64,000 nt of DNA from Exiguobacterium aurantiacum (GTDB lineage Bacteria; Bacillota; Bacilli; Exiguobacteriales; Exiguobacteriaceae): NCBI RefSeq assembly GCF_001766415.1, contig NZ_MKXO01000004.1:1-64000 (forward strand), read 5' to 3'. Under the pieces are notes generated by a model. That model had not been told where the DNA came from. It searched no databases and saw nothing but the letters and a program-made list of their open reading frames with translations. The position numbers and the translations under genes are program-made. Below are positions 1 through 7,809 of this stretch, in pieces (the stretch's first letter is position 1; each line of letters begins with the position of its first letter).

Positions 1-247
1 TGCCCGAGGCGACGAGGGAGGCGATTTCGGGGTCGTTCGCTTCGTCCTCGGTGACGCGGTTGAGCATCTCGACGGCGAAATCCTCTTGGTTCGACGACGC
101 CAAATAGTCCTCGGTCGGGACCTCGATCCCGCTGATGCCGTAGAACATCATCGTGTAGGTGAGTGAGCTCATGACGATGATGACGGCGATGGCGACGAGC
201 TGCATCCATTTGCCGACGAGCGTCTTCAAGACGTTTTTATACAGCAT
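1..247 (-). CDS. FtsX/MacB-type ABC transporter permease (N-terminal part only)
   Basis: Partial gene running off the left edge; about 82 N-terminal codons are visible. The product opens MLYKNVLKTLVGKWMQLV and continues into a hydrophobic segment (roughly residues 15-38), then an extracytoplasmic stretch with a DFAVEMLNRVTED-like sequence. This is the N-terminal layout of large FtsX-like permeases. A GGAGG ribosome binding site lies in the end of the ATPase gene upstream, whose stop is 13 bases away, so the two form an operon. The pair probably exports a substrate or acts in envelope stress or antimicrobial-peptide response; the substrate cannot be told from this fragment. Confidence 0.75.
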   Translation of the reverse strand, partial: MLYKNVLKTLVGKWMQLVAIAVIIVMSSLTYTMMFYGISGIEVPTEDYLASSNQEDFAVEMLNRVTEDEANDPEIASLVASG

Positions 248-259
248 GGTCGAAACCTC

Positions 260-958
260 CTAACCCCAAGCGATATCGCGCGCGGCTTGTCGGACCGGGT
301 TGTGCGTCAGTTCGACGATGCGTCCCGAGTTCATCTTGATGACGTCGTCGGCCATGGCGCTGATACCGGTGTTGTGGGTGATGACGACGACGGTCTTGCC
401 GTACGTCGTGTTCAATCGTTCGAGCAGCTCGAGCACTTTCTTCGAGTTGTCCTCGTCGAGCGAGCCGGTCGGTTCATCGCAAAAGATAATCGACGGGTTT
501 TTGGCGAGACTCCGGGCGACCGAGACGCGCTGCTGCTCACCGCCGGACAGTTGGTACGGGTACTTGTCGCGCGCAGGCGACAGCCCGACCTGCTCTAACA
601 GCTCGTCGATACCGAGCGGTTGCGTCGACAGGTCGGCCCCGATCTGGATATTTTCGTAGACGGTCAAGTTTTGGAGCAAATTGTATTGTTGGAAGATGAA
701 GCCGAGATGGTCGCGCCGAAACGCCGTCATCTGTTCCGGGGACAGGTCGGTCAAGACGGTGTCATCGAACGTGATGTTCCCGGACGTGACCGTATCAAGC
801 CCGCTGATGACGTTCAAGAGTGTACTCTTGCCGCTGCCGCTCGGTCCGAGGATGACGACGAACGCCCCATCGTTGATCGTCAAGTCGACGTCTTTCAAGG
901 CGGCCGTCTCGATGTCACCGGTCTTGTAAATCTTATTGACGTTCTCGATTCGAATCAT
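260..958 (-). CDS. ABC transporter ATP-binding protein, MacB/LolD type
   Basis: A 232-residue nucleotide-binding subunit, the normal length for this family. Visible motifs are the Walker A GPSGSGKST near residue 38, Q-loop in FIFQQYNLL, ABC signature LSGGEQQRVSVARSL, Walker B IIFCDEPTGSLD and the switch histidine in VITHN. The SGSLD/E-P-T-G context is typical of LolD/MacB/BceA ATPases that pair with FtsX-like permeases, and such a permease follows at once on the same strand. An AAAGGAGGCG site precedes the ATG. The gene is divergent from the DegV-family gene at 1136. Function as energiser of the exporter is well supported; the substrate is unknown. Confidence 0.93.
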   Translation of the reverse strand: MIRIENVNKIYKTGDIETAALKDVDLTINDGAFVVILGPSGSGKSTLLNVISGLDTVTSGNITFDDTVLTDLSPEQMTAFRRDHLGFIFQQYNLLQNLTVYENIQIGADLSTQPLGIDELLEQVGLSPARDKYPYQLSGGEQQRVSVARSLAKNPSIIFCDEPTGSLDEDNSKKVLELLERLNTTYGKTVVVITHNTGISAMADDVIKMNSGRIVELTHNPVRQAARDIAWG

Positions 959-1065
959 AAAAAAACGCCTCCTTTGTCCATGTTATCTTTTACCCGTTTC
1001 GGGCGGATTGTGGACCTGGGAGGTTTGAACGTTTCACGAAGACGGGTACATTTTTTGAAAAATTA

Positions 1066-1080
1066 GTGAAACCGTTTCAC
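1066..1080. promoter_or_regulatory. Operator-like palindrome in the degV-family promoter
   Basis: GTGAAACCGTTTCAC has 7-base arms that are exact reverse complements around one central base. It sits just upstream of a -10-like TAAAAT at 1087-1092, where the -35 and spacer would be. It resembles LacI-family or cre-like sites but misses two positions of the cre consensus. No regulator in the window is an obvious partner. Confidence 0.4.
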
Positions 1081-1135
1081 CTGTGATAAAATCATACTAC
1101 CAGGTACTAATCACGATTTTAAAGGAGAGGCTCAC

Positions 1136-1966
1136 ATGAAAATTGCCTACATCACGGACAGCACGGTCGTCTTGCCAGATTCGATCAAACACCACCCAGA
1201 CATCCATATCGTCCCGCTTTACGTCGTCAAGGGCGATCAACCTTATAAAGACGGCATCGAAGTCGACGCCGAGACGGTGTACGACTGGATCGATGCCGGC
1301 GAGCGCGTCTCGACGAGCCAACCGGCAATCGGGGATTTCGCAACGTTGTATGAAGAGTTGAAGCCGAAGTATGACATGGGCATCGCCGTCCACCTGTCGT
1401 CTGACTTGAGCGGCACGTACTCGGCGTCGATCCAAGGGGCCGAGATCGCCGAGTTCAAGCTGCTCGCCATCGATTCACGGTCGGGTATTTATACGATGGG
1501 TCTGTTGCTCGAGGAACTGATCGAGCGCGTCGAGCGCGGAGACGCCCTTGATGACGTCGAGGCTTACATGAAACAGCGCGTCGAGGACGTCCGGATCGAA
1601 CTGACGATTCAGAATTTGACGCAAATGCAAAAAGGTGGACGCATCTCGAAATCAAAAGCGCTCATCGGCAACATGCTGCAGCTGAAGCCGGTGCTCCGCT
1701 TCGAGGACGGGCTCATCGTCCCGTATCAGACCGTACGGACGTATAAAAAGGCGCAAGCCCACTTGTTCGAGGTCATCCGGGCGGCGATCGAGTCAGGCGA
1801 ATGCACGGACGTCTCGATCTTCCACGGGAACGTGCCGGAGCTTGCGGAGTCGTGGAAACGGGAACTCGGCGACAAGGTGCCGATCCGCGTCGACACGCTC
1901 GCGCCGCTGCTCGGGGCCCACACCGGGTCCGGCTCGATCGGCATTTCTTATTTGAAAGCGAAATAA
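1136..1966 (+). CDS. DegV family protein (FakB-type fatty-acid-binding protein)
   Basis: A 276-residue EDD-fold protein. The N-terminal IAYITDSTVVLPD and the LSSDLSGTYSAS and GGRISKSKALIGNMLQLKPVL stretches are family signatures. DegV/FakB proteins bind a fatty acid and present it to the kinase FakA, so that acyl-phosphate enters phospholipid synthesis; this is established for the family, while the ligand here is not known. The gene stands alone, preceded by AAAGGAGAGG and ended by a strong hairpin. A second, diverged copy lies at 54624. No FakA kinase gene is in the window. Confidence 0.92.
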   Translation: MKIAYITDSTVVLPDSIKHHPDIHIVPLYVVKGDQPYKDGIEVDAETVYDWIDAGERVSTSQPAIGDFATLYEELKPKYDMGIAVHLSSDLSGTYSASIQGAEIAEFKLLAIDSRSGIYTMGLLLEELIERVERGDALDDVEAYMKQRVEDVRIELTIQNLTQMQKGGRISKSKALIGNMLQLKPVLRFEDGLIVPYQTVRTYKKAQAHLFEVIRAAIESGECTDVSIFHGNVPELAESWKRELGDKVPIRVDTLAPLLGAHTGSGSIGISYLKAK

Positions 1967-1973
1967 CGGACAG

Positions 1974-1998
1974 ACCGTGGCGCACGCCACGGTTTTTT
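1974..1998 (+). terminator. Rho-independent terminator after the DegV-family gene
   Basis: CCGTGGC and GCCACGG arms with a short loop are followed by six T residues, eight bases after the stop codon. Confidence 0.9.
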
Positions 1999-2086
1999 CA
2001 TTGTCACAACTTTCAAACAACGACTGGAATGTTTCTCCAAAACCCTTCATACTATTAAAGAATGTTACAAGAAAAGGGGGAAGACG

Positions 2087-3769
2087 ATGCGGTTTCGGAA
2101 GTATCTCATAAGGAGCTGGCTCTCGTGGTCGCTCGTCTTCATCGGGATCGTCTATTATACGTGGACTGATCTGGAAACGTTCGATTGGGCGTTCTTCTGG
2201 TTCATCTACACGCTCGGTGCCTTGTTCGTCATGAACCCGTTGAAGCGGCGGCACCTGCACTTCACATTCCACGAGCTGTTCGTCTTCATGACGTTCTTCT
2301 TGTACGGGCTCGTCCCGGCACTTTTAATGGGGCAATTGCTGTTGTTGACGTTCCAGGCGCGGGCGTTCAACAGGAAAGTCGGTCGCCGGCGCTTCTTACA
2401 CTTTTATCCGCTCAACACGTTGATCGAGGCGATGATTCTCGTCATCCCGGGTCTCGTCTACTTTTCGCTCGGCGGTGAGATCGGGTCGACCGTCCACTTG
2501 CTCGAGCAAGGAGTGGCACTGATCGGTTTCTTCGGAGTGCTTTATCTCGTCCTCGGCTTTAGCTTCGTCATGTCGCGGTTCTTGATCGGGGAGCGGATCC
2601 CGCTGCCGATCATGTGGCGGCTGTTACGGTTCGATTGGCTCGTCATCTCGCTCGAGCTGTTGTTCACGATGGTCGCGCTCGAGGCGTTCCAACTGTTCGG
2701 GTATGTCGGGTTGATGGCGACGTTCCTGCTCTTGTCGATCTTGAAGATGGGGTTGTCGAAAGCGACACAGACAGAAGAGACGCAATCGAAGATCGACCAA
2801 GTCGAGCGGTTGAAAGAACAGCTCTATCGCGTCGACAGCGAAGCGCTGTTAATTGAAAAGTTTTGGAACGGCTTACGGGAAGTCGTCGAGGTCGAGCGCG
2901 GCTGGCTTCAAATCAATCGAGACGGGGACCAGACGTTTTATGATGTGCGGGGGCGGAAAGCGGAAGCGGTCACTGATGCGTATACGCTCGAACAGCACCG
3001 TGACGCAAGTGAGCCATACTTTCTGTACGATTCGCTCCACGAGTGGCACCCGGAGCTTCAGGTGAACCAAAGCGAACTGCATCATTCCGCGCTCGTCATT
3101 CAACCGGTGACGAGCACGACGAACGCGGTCAGCTGTATGATCTCGACGACGGCGAACGGTGCCTATGATGAGGCGCTCGCGGTCGAGATTCACCGTTTGC
3201 TCAAGACGCTGTCGTGGTCACTCGAGCGGATCGATGAACGGGATCGGCTCCAGCACGAAAGTCTGACCGATCCGTTGACCGGGTTGCCGAACCAACGGGC
3301 GTTGAAACGTTGGACGAAAGAGCGATTGAACGACGTCGCGTCGTATCCGTTGTCGGTCTTCTTGGTTGACCTCGACCATTTTAAATCGATTAACGATACG
3401 TACGGCCATGCGTTCGGTGACGAAGTGTTGATTGAAGCGGGGGTCCTGTTCAACCGGCTCGTCCGGAGCAGTGACCTCGTCACGCGTTACGGCGGCGAAG
3501 AGTTCGTCTTCGTGTTCCCGAGGACGAACGAGGCGGCGGGGATTGTGACCGGTGAGAAGATTCGGCAAGCGCTCCGGTCACACCCGTTCGGGACGGAAGG
3601 GATCCGGGTCCAAGTGACGGCGAGCATCGGCATCGAGACGATTCATGAATACGAAGAGCTCGATACGGTGTTGCGACATGCCGACCGGGCGATGTACGTC
3701 GGGGCGAAGTTTAACGGTCGCGACCGTGTCGCCCATTACCGGGACACGTCGACCGAACGAATTCAATGA
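2087..3769 (+). CDS. Membrane-bound diguanylate cyclase (GGDEF)
   Basis: A 560-residue protein. Residues 1 to about 210 hold five to six membrane segments, followed by a short coiled-coil-like linker (SKIDQVERLKEQLYRVD), a GAF-like middle region (about 240-385) and a C-terminal GGDEF domain opening with DPLTGLPNQRAL. The active-site motif is GGEEF at about residue 469, so it should be catalytically active and make cyclic-di-GMP from two GTP. RSSD five residues before GGEEF matches the RxxD inhibitory I-site. No EAL or HD-GYP domain is present. The gene is a single transcription unit with GGGGGAAG upstream and a terminator behind it; the sensed signal is unknown. Confidence 0.92.
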   Translation: MRFRKYLIRSWLSWSLVFIGIVYYTWTDLETFDWAFFWFIYTLGALFVMNPLKRRHLHFTFHELFVFMTFFLYGLVPALLMGQLLLLTFQARAFNRKVGRRRFLHFYPLNTLIEAMILVIPGLVYFSLGGEIGSTVHLLEQGVALIGFFGVLYLVLGFSFVMSRFLIGERIPLPIMWRLLRFDWLVISLELLFTMVALEAFQLFGYVGLMATFLLLSILKMGLSKATQTEETQSKIDQVERLKEQLYRVDSEALLIEKFWNGLREVVEVERGWLQINRDGDQTFYDVRGRKAEAVTDAYTLEQHRDASEPYFLYDSLHEWHPELQVNQSELHHSALVIQPVTSTTNAVSCMISTTANGAYDEALAVEIHRLLKTLSWSLERIDERDRLQHESLTDPLTGLPNQRALKRWTKERLNDVASYPLSVFLVDLDHFKSINDTYGHAFGDEVLIEAGVLFNRLVRSSDLVTRYGGEEFVFVFPRTNEAAGIVTGEKIRQALRSHPFGTEGIRVQVTASIGIETIHEYEELDTVLRHADRAMYVGAKFNGRDRVAHYRDTSTERIQ

Positions 3770-3772
3770 AAA

Positions 3773-3805
3773 AAAGGAGGACCGTTTAACGGTTCTCCTT
3801 TTTGA
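3773..3805. terminator. Bidirectional terminator between the convergent dgc and repeat-protein genes
   Basis: AAAGGAGGACCG and CGGTTCTCCTTTTT form a stem around TTTAA, with A and T runs on the two sides, so it can serve both converging genes. Confidence 0.85.
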
Positions 3806-3813
3806 ATGAATGA

Positions 3814-4455
3814 TTATGATTTCTGGCTGAACATGTCGGACTCGACCGCATGGATGGCAGCGGACCAAGACCCGTAACGATGTAAGATCGCTTTCGTAGA
3901 TGGCTTGTTGTTGCGTTTTGCCCATTCTCGGTACGCCTCGAATGAAAGAGAGAAGCCCATCTCATGAATCGCTTCTCGAAGAGCGTTCGACAACTCTGAC
4001 TTCGAGTAAGTCACGCTCGCCTCCAGACCGGCTTCGGCGCAGGCATCATGCCACGAACCGAACGTCTTGACGATGTGGTAATGGCTCGGTGCTTTCGGGT
4101 GTAGTTTCCGCCATTCTTGATATTTTTTCAGCGTGATGATCGAACCCATGTCCCGTGAATAGAGGGCAAGCGTCTCGACGATATCGTCGCGTGTATATTT
4201 TGGCATTTTATCGGGTAAATCAACGGCGATTTCCCCATGCCATTCATAGCCGGCGATGGCGAGTGCCTCGGCCCATGATCCGAACTGTCGAATGATCGAT
4301 TCGGGAGACGGCCAGTTTTGCTCCATCGCGAAGCGACGATAGACAGAGCGACGAGGACGTTCCTTTAATAAATCCCCGAGCAAACGAATACAGTGAATCA
4401 TGCGTTGCTGTTCGGTTGATAAGTGATGAGTATTAGTGGATAGCGTTTGACTCAA
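3814..4455 (-). CDS. Stand-alone homing-endonuclease-associated-repeat protein
   Basis: A 213-residue protein made almost entirely of three diverged tandem repeats of about 55-60 residues. Each ends in a FGSW/YGSW core: RQFGSWAEALAIAGYEW, KTFGSWHDACAEAGLE and HRYGSWSAAIHAVESD. These cores are typical of the homing-endonuclease-associated (HNH_repeat) DNA-binding repeat, normally found beside HNH nuclease domains. No HNH motif is visible here. I start it at a TTG (4455) because a perfect AAGGAGGA lies eight bases before it; an ATG nine codons earlier (4482) has no ribosome binding site and would place that SD inside the gene. A DNA-binding role is inferred. Confidence 0.7.
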   Translation of the reverse strand: MSQTLSTNTHHLSTEQQRMIHCIRLLGDLLKERPRRSVYRRFAMEQNWPSPESIIRQFGSWAEALAIAGYEWHGEIAVDLPDKMPKYTRDDIVETLALYSRDMGSIITLKKYQEWRKLHPKAPSHYHIVKTFGSWHDACAEAGLEASVTYSKSELSNALREAIHEMGFSLSFEAYREWAKRNNKPSTKAILHRYGSWSAAIHAVESDMFSQKS

Positions 4456-4717
4456 TGATGGTTCCTCCTTCCATGGACTCATATCTGAACCGACAATGAT
4501 GACGAAAGTGCTTCTACAATCATACTATCGGATAGTTTTTACGATTTATAAGCGCTTTTGTAAGTTTTTTATGTTAAAAATGGGGCGTGATAGGTCTAAA
4601 GTCGGATGAAAGATTGAAAAAAAAGGTAACAGGTATATTACAAATTTAATATTATATGGGTTCATTTGTAAACAAAAAGTTTTATTTTTGGTAATTTATA
4701 TGAATTCCATACAAAAA

Positions 4718-4765
4718 TGTACCCAGCTGGACAATGGGGTCATCACCGTTGTCCAGTTGAGTACA
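4718..4765. repeat. 17-bp inverted repeat around a 14-bp centre
   Basis: Left arm TGTACCCAGCTGGACAA (4718-4734) and right arm TTGTCCAGTTGAGTACA (4749-4765) pair at 15 of 17 positions as DNA. There is no T-run after it, so it is not a normal terminator. TGTAC...GGACAA termini resemble insertion-sequence ends, so a MITE or IS deletion scar is possible; a regulatory palindrome is the alternative. No clear target duplication is visible. Confidence 0.65.
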
Positions 4766-4836
4766 CCTCTATAATAAATTTAATTTTCAGACTAATCAAT
4801 AAAAGTTTTCAAAATATACGATTTTTTTTTTAAGGG

Positions 4837-4866
4837 TGGTCAATGAAACTGTGATTCTGATAAAAT
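4837..4866 (+). promoter_or_regulatory. Candidate promoter of uppP
   Basis: TGGTCA (4837-4842) and TAAAAT (4861-4866) are spaced by 18 bases upstream of uppP. The -35 is weak; the position and -10 are reasonable. Confidence 0.4.
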
Positions 4867-4906
4867 AGCCGCATTGAGCGAATTTGAGAAAAGAGGATAT
4901 TATGAT

Positions 4907-5719
4907 ATGACAATATGGTTATTTTACTTGCTGCTTGGTCTCGTCCAAGGGTTCACGGAGCCGATCCCGATTTCGTCGAGCGGTCATTTGGTCATCTTCC
5001 AAGAGCTATTCAATATCGAATTACCTGGGCTGTCGTTCGAGATTTTCGTCAACTTCGCGTCGCTCCTCGCCGTCTTGACGATTTATCGCCAAGATGTCGT
5101 CCGGCTCGTCGTCAGTCTGTGGACGTTCTTATTTAAGAAAGACCGCAGCGAGGATACGATGATCGACGTCAAGTTCATCGGTCTCTTGCTCGTCGCGACC
5201 GTACCGGCCGGCGTGCTCGGCGTGTTATTCGGCGATTGGATCGGTGAGACGCTCAGCGGCGTCGCGACGGTCGGCTACACATTGATTTTGACCGGGGTCG
5301 CACTTTGGTTCATCCGCAACATGCGCGGGAATAAAGGTGACGGCGGTATCACGTTACGTGACGCCATCTTGATCGGTCTCGCCCAAGCGGTCGCGCTCAT
5401 CCCCGGGATCAGCCGCTCGGGTACCACGATCGTCATGGCGATGTTGCTCGGCATTAAACAAGAGTCGGCGCTCCGGTTCTCGTTCTTCTTGTTCATCCCG
5501 GTCAGTCTCGGGACGATGATTTTGGACGGGCCGGCACTCTTCACCGACCCGGCGACGCGCGATCTGTTCGGTCCACTCGTCTTGGCGTTCATCGCCTCGT
5601 ACGCGCTGACGGCCATCTCGCTCAAATGGTTCCAGCACATCATGGCGAAGGGTGAGCTCAAGTACTTCTCGTTCTATTGTTGGATCGTCGGTTTGCTCGT
5701 CGTCTTGTTCTTGGCTTGA
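4907..5719 (+). CDS. uppP: Undecaprenyl-diphosphatase UppP (BacA)
   Basis: A 270-residue integral membrane phosphatase that turns undecaprenyl diphosphate into the monophosphate lipid carrier for peptidoglycan and teichoic-acid synthesis, and can give bacitracin resistance. Both family signatures are present: the [17 protein letters not shown] segment near the N terminus and [17 protein letters not shown] in the second half, with about seven to eight hydrophobic segments. I chose the ATG at 4907 because AGAGGA precedes it at good spacing and gives the family's usual N terminus; a TTG at 4874 would add 11 unusual residues. It is a single gene with its own terminator. Confidence 0.95.
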   Translation: MTIWLFYLLLGLVQGFTEPIPISSSGHLVIFQELFNIELPGLSFEIFVNFASLLAVLTIYRQDVVRLVVSLWTFLFKKDRSEDTMIDVKFIGLLLVATVPAGVLGVLFGDWIGETLSGVATVGYTLILTGVALWFIRNMRGNKGDGGITLRDAILIGLAQAVALIPGISRSGTTIVMAMLLGIKQESALRFSFFLFIPVSLGTMILDGPALFTDPATRDLFGPLVLAFIASYALTAISLKWFQHIMAKGELKYFSFYCWIVGLLVVLFLA

Positions 5720-5724
5720 TTGGA

Positions 5725-5754
5725 AGCGCTGCTCATCGGAGTGGCGCTTTTTTT
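5725..5754 (+). terminator. Terminator after uppP
   Basis: AGCGCTGCTC and GAGTGGCGCT form a 10-bp stem around ATCG, followed by seven T residues. Confidence 0.85.
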
Positions 5755-5812
5755 GCGCTTTTATTTTTGCCTTCGATTCTTTTTTGCGCTAAAGTAAAGG
5801 GGTACAAACAAA

Positions 5813-5953
5813 TATTCCTTCGGGGTCGGGTGCAATTCCCAACCGGCGGTGATGGGCGCAAGCCTTAAGTCCGTGACCCGGGCGCACGTGTGCGAACGGT
5901 GGATCTAGTGCGATTCTAGAGCCGACAGTATAGTCTGGATGGGAGAAGGAAAA
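5813..5953 (+). ncRNA. FMN riboswitch (RFN element)
   Basis: The stretch carries the conserved RFN landmarks in order: TTCGGGGTCGGGTG near the start, AACCGGCGGTGATGG, CCGTGACCCG, GGTGGATCTAGTGCGATTCTAG, and a closing GATGGGAGAAGGA. It lies about 150 bases before ribD and is followed by a terminator, the usual expression platform in Firmicutes. When FMN is bound, transcription of the riboflavin operon should stop early (established for the element; not tested here). Confidence 0.95.
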
Positions 5954-6048
5954 AAGACAGGTCCTCGTGACCTGCGCTTCGTCGTACGTTTTTCTGTAAA
6001 GAAAACGTTTATTTGGCTCGCCCAATGACGACTGAGACCTCCCGCCGA

Positions 6049-6077
6049 GACCCTAAGGACATCCTTAGGGTCTTTTT
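6049..6077 (+). terminator. Riboswitch-controlled terminator in the ribD leader
   Basis: GACCCTAAGGA and TCCTTAGGGTC form an 11-bp stem followed by TTTTT, about 95 bases after the aptamer and 28 bases before ribD. Its location fits the off-state terminator of the FMN riboswitch. Another small hairpin (CAGGTC...GACCTG, about 5957-5973) between the two may take part in switching. Confidence 0.85.
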
Positions 6078-6104
6078 GTCTGTACGAAACAAGGAGGGAG
6101 AACG

Positions 6105-7187
6105 ATGCAACAGTACATGCAACAAGCAATCCAATTGGCCAAGTCCGCTGCCGGACAGACCGGTGTGAACCCGCTCGTCGGGGCCGTCGTCGTCAAAGAC
6201 GGTCGCGTCGTCGGATTCGGTGCCCATTTGAAGGCCGGTGAACCGCACGCCGAAGTGCACGCCATTCGCATGGCCGGTGCGTCCGCATACGGCGCGACGA
6301 TTTACGTCACGCTCGAGCCGTGCTCGCACTACGGGAAGACACCGCCATGTGCCGACTTGCTAATCGAGTCGGGCATCAAGCGCGCCGTCATCGCGATGGA
6401 AGACCCGAACCCGCTCGTCGCAGGGAAAGGTGTCGCCCGTTTGAAGGCGGCGGGGATCGACGTCGAAGTCGGTCTGCTCGAAAACGAGGCCCGTGCGCTC
6501 AATCCGGCGTTCCTACGTTCGCTTGAGACGAAACGGCCGTACGTCGTATTGAAGACGGCGACGAGCCTAGACGGGAAAGTCGCGCTCGACACGGGTGAGA
6601 GCCAGTGGGTGACCGGGACTGAAGCGAGACGTGACGTCCACGAACTACGGGCGACGGTCGATGCCGTCTTGACAGGAATCGGGACCGTGCTCGCCGACGA
6701 CCCTGCCTTGACCGTCCGGCTCGACACGCCGACACGTCAGCCGCTTCGGGTCGTCCTCGACCGCGAGCTCCGCTTACCGCTCTCGAGTCAGCTCGTCCGG
6801 AGCGCGAAAGACGTGCCGGTGCTCGTCTATACGCTGTCCGGTGATGAAGTGAAACGGACCGAGCTCGCTCAAAACGGTGTCGAGCTTGCCGACTATTCGA
6901 CACTCGACAACGTCCTTCGTGACTTGCATGGTCGCGGCGTCGGCCGTTTGCTCATCGAGGCGGGACCGACGCTCGTGACGTCACTCTTTGACGGACGATA
7001 CGTCGACGAATGGGTCATGTATCAGTCACCGCGCGTGTTCGGTGGGAACCGAGGTGTCTATCGCTCGAGCCAAGCCGGACCGTTAGATGCGATCGAGCGC
7101 TTCGCAATCGGCTCGGTCGAGACGGTCGGTACCGACATCAAGCTCGTCATGAGAAAGGGGGAGTCCGATGTTCACGGGAATCGTTGA
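6105..7187 (+). CDS. ribD: Bifunctional riboflavin deaminase/reductase RibD
   Basis: A 360-residue two-domain enzyme. The N-terminal deaminase (about 1-145) has the zinc site HAEVHAI and EPCSHYGKTPPC; the C-terminal reductase (about 150-355) has the TSLDGKVA and DAVLTGIGTVLADDPALTVR segments. It carries out the second and third steps of riboflavin synthesis from the GTP cyclohydrolase II product. AAGGAGGGAG precedes the ATG. It is the first gene of the FMN-riboswitch operon and overlaps the riboflavin synthase gene by 20 bases, which suggests coupled translation. Confidence 0.97.
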   Translation: MQQYMQQAIQLAKSAAGQTGVNPLVGAVVVKDGRVVGFGAHLKAGEPHAEVHAIRMAGASAYGATIYVTLEPCSHYGKTPPCADLLIESGIKRAVIAMEDPNPLVAGKGVARLKAAGIDVEVGLLENEARALNPAFLRSLETKRPYVVLKTATSLDGKVALDTGESQWVTGTEARRDVHELRATVDAVLTGIGTVLADDPALTVRLDTPTRQPLRVVLDRELRLPLSSQLVRSAKDVPVLVYTLSGDEVKRTELAQNGVELADYSTLDNVLRDLHGRGVGRLLIEAGPTLVTSLFDGRYVDEWVMYQSPRVFGGNRGVYRSSQAGPLDAIERFAIGSVETVGTDIKLVMRKGESDVHGNR

Positions 7188-7809
7188 AGAAATCGGCAGT
7201 GTGAAAGCAGTGAAGCGGAACGGGCCGTCGCTACGGCTCACGCTCGCGGGCAAGATCGTGTTAGAAGACGTGAAGCTCGGCGACAGCATCTCGGTGAACG
7301 GGATTTGCCTGACCGTGACGGCGTTTGATCAAACGAGTTTTGCCGTCGACGTCATGCCGGAGACGCTCAAAGCGTCAAGTCTAGATGGGGTCCGCCCTGG
7401 AACGGACGTCAACCTCGAGCGGGCGATGCCGGCGAACGGTCGCTTTGGCGGTCACTTCGTCTCGGGACACGTCGACGGGGTCGGTCGCATCGTCAAGAAG
7501 CGTCCGCTCGCGAACGCGGTCTACATCGATATTAGTTGCGAGCCGTCGCTACTCCGTTTCATCGTCCCTAAAGGTTCGATCTCGGTCGACGGGACGAGCT
7601 TGACGGTGTATGAGGTCACTGAACGCGGCTTCACGCTGTCGCTCATCCCGCACACGTACAGTGAGACGGTGCTCGGGATGAAGCAGGCAGGGGATAAGGT
7701 CAATTTGGAATGCGATATGTTGGCTAAATATATGGAAAAGCTAGTGAATCAAAAAGACATGACGCTCGAATCACTTGCGTCGATGGGATACGGAAAGGCG
7801 GGATGGTGA
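7168..7809 (+). CDS. ribE: Riboflavin synthase, alpha subunit
   Basis: A 213-residue protein starting [10 protein letters not shown], the hallmark of the family. It has two repeated lumazine-binding barrels (about 1-97 and 98-195), seen in the paired motifs [13 protein letters not shown] and [13 protein letters not shown]. It dismutates two 6,7-dimethyl-8-ribityllumazine molecules into riboflavin. The start lies inside the end of ribD with AAAGGGGGAG upstream. Its stop overlaps the ribBA start region (TGATG). Named ribE here after Bacillus use; some systems call it ribC. Confidence 0.96.
   Translation: MFTGIVEEIGSVKAVKRNGPSLRLTLAGKIVLEDVKLGDSISVNGICLTVTAFDQTSFAVDVMPETLKASSLDGVRPGTDVNLERAMPANGRFGGHFVSGHVDGVGRIVKKRPLANAVYIDISCEPSLLRFIVPKGSISVDGTSLTVYEVTERGFTLSLIPHTYSETVLGMKQAGDKVNLECDMLAKYMEKLVNQKDMTLESLASMGYGKAGW

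Larger units (their letters stand above)
4456..4906. other. AT-rich intergenic region without a recognised gene
   Basis: About 450 bases, much richer in A+T than the flanking genes and with many stop codons on both strands. It is divergent between the repeat protein and uppP. The only structured element seen is the inverted repeat at 4718-4765; a candidate uppP -10 lies at its right end. Confidence 0.6.
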
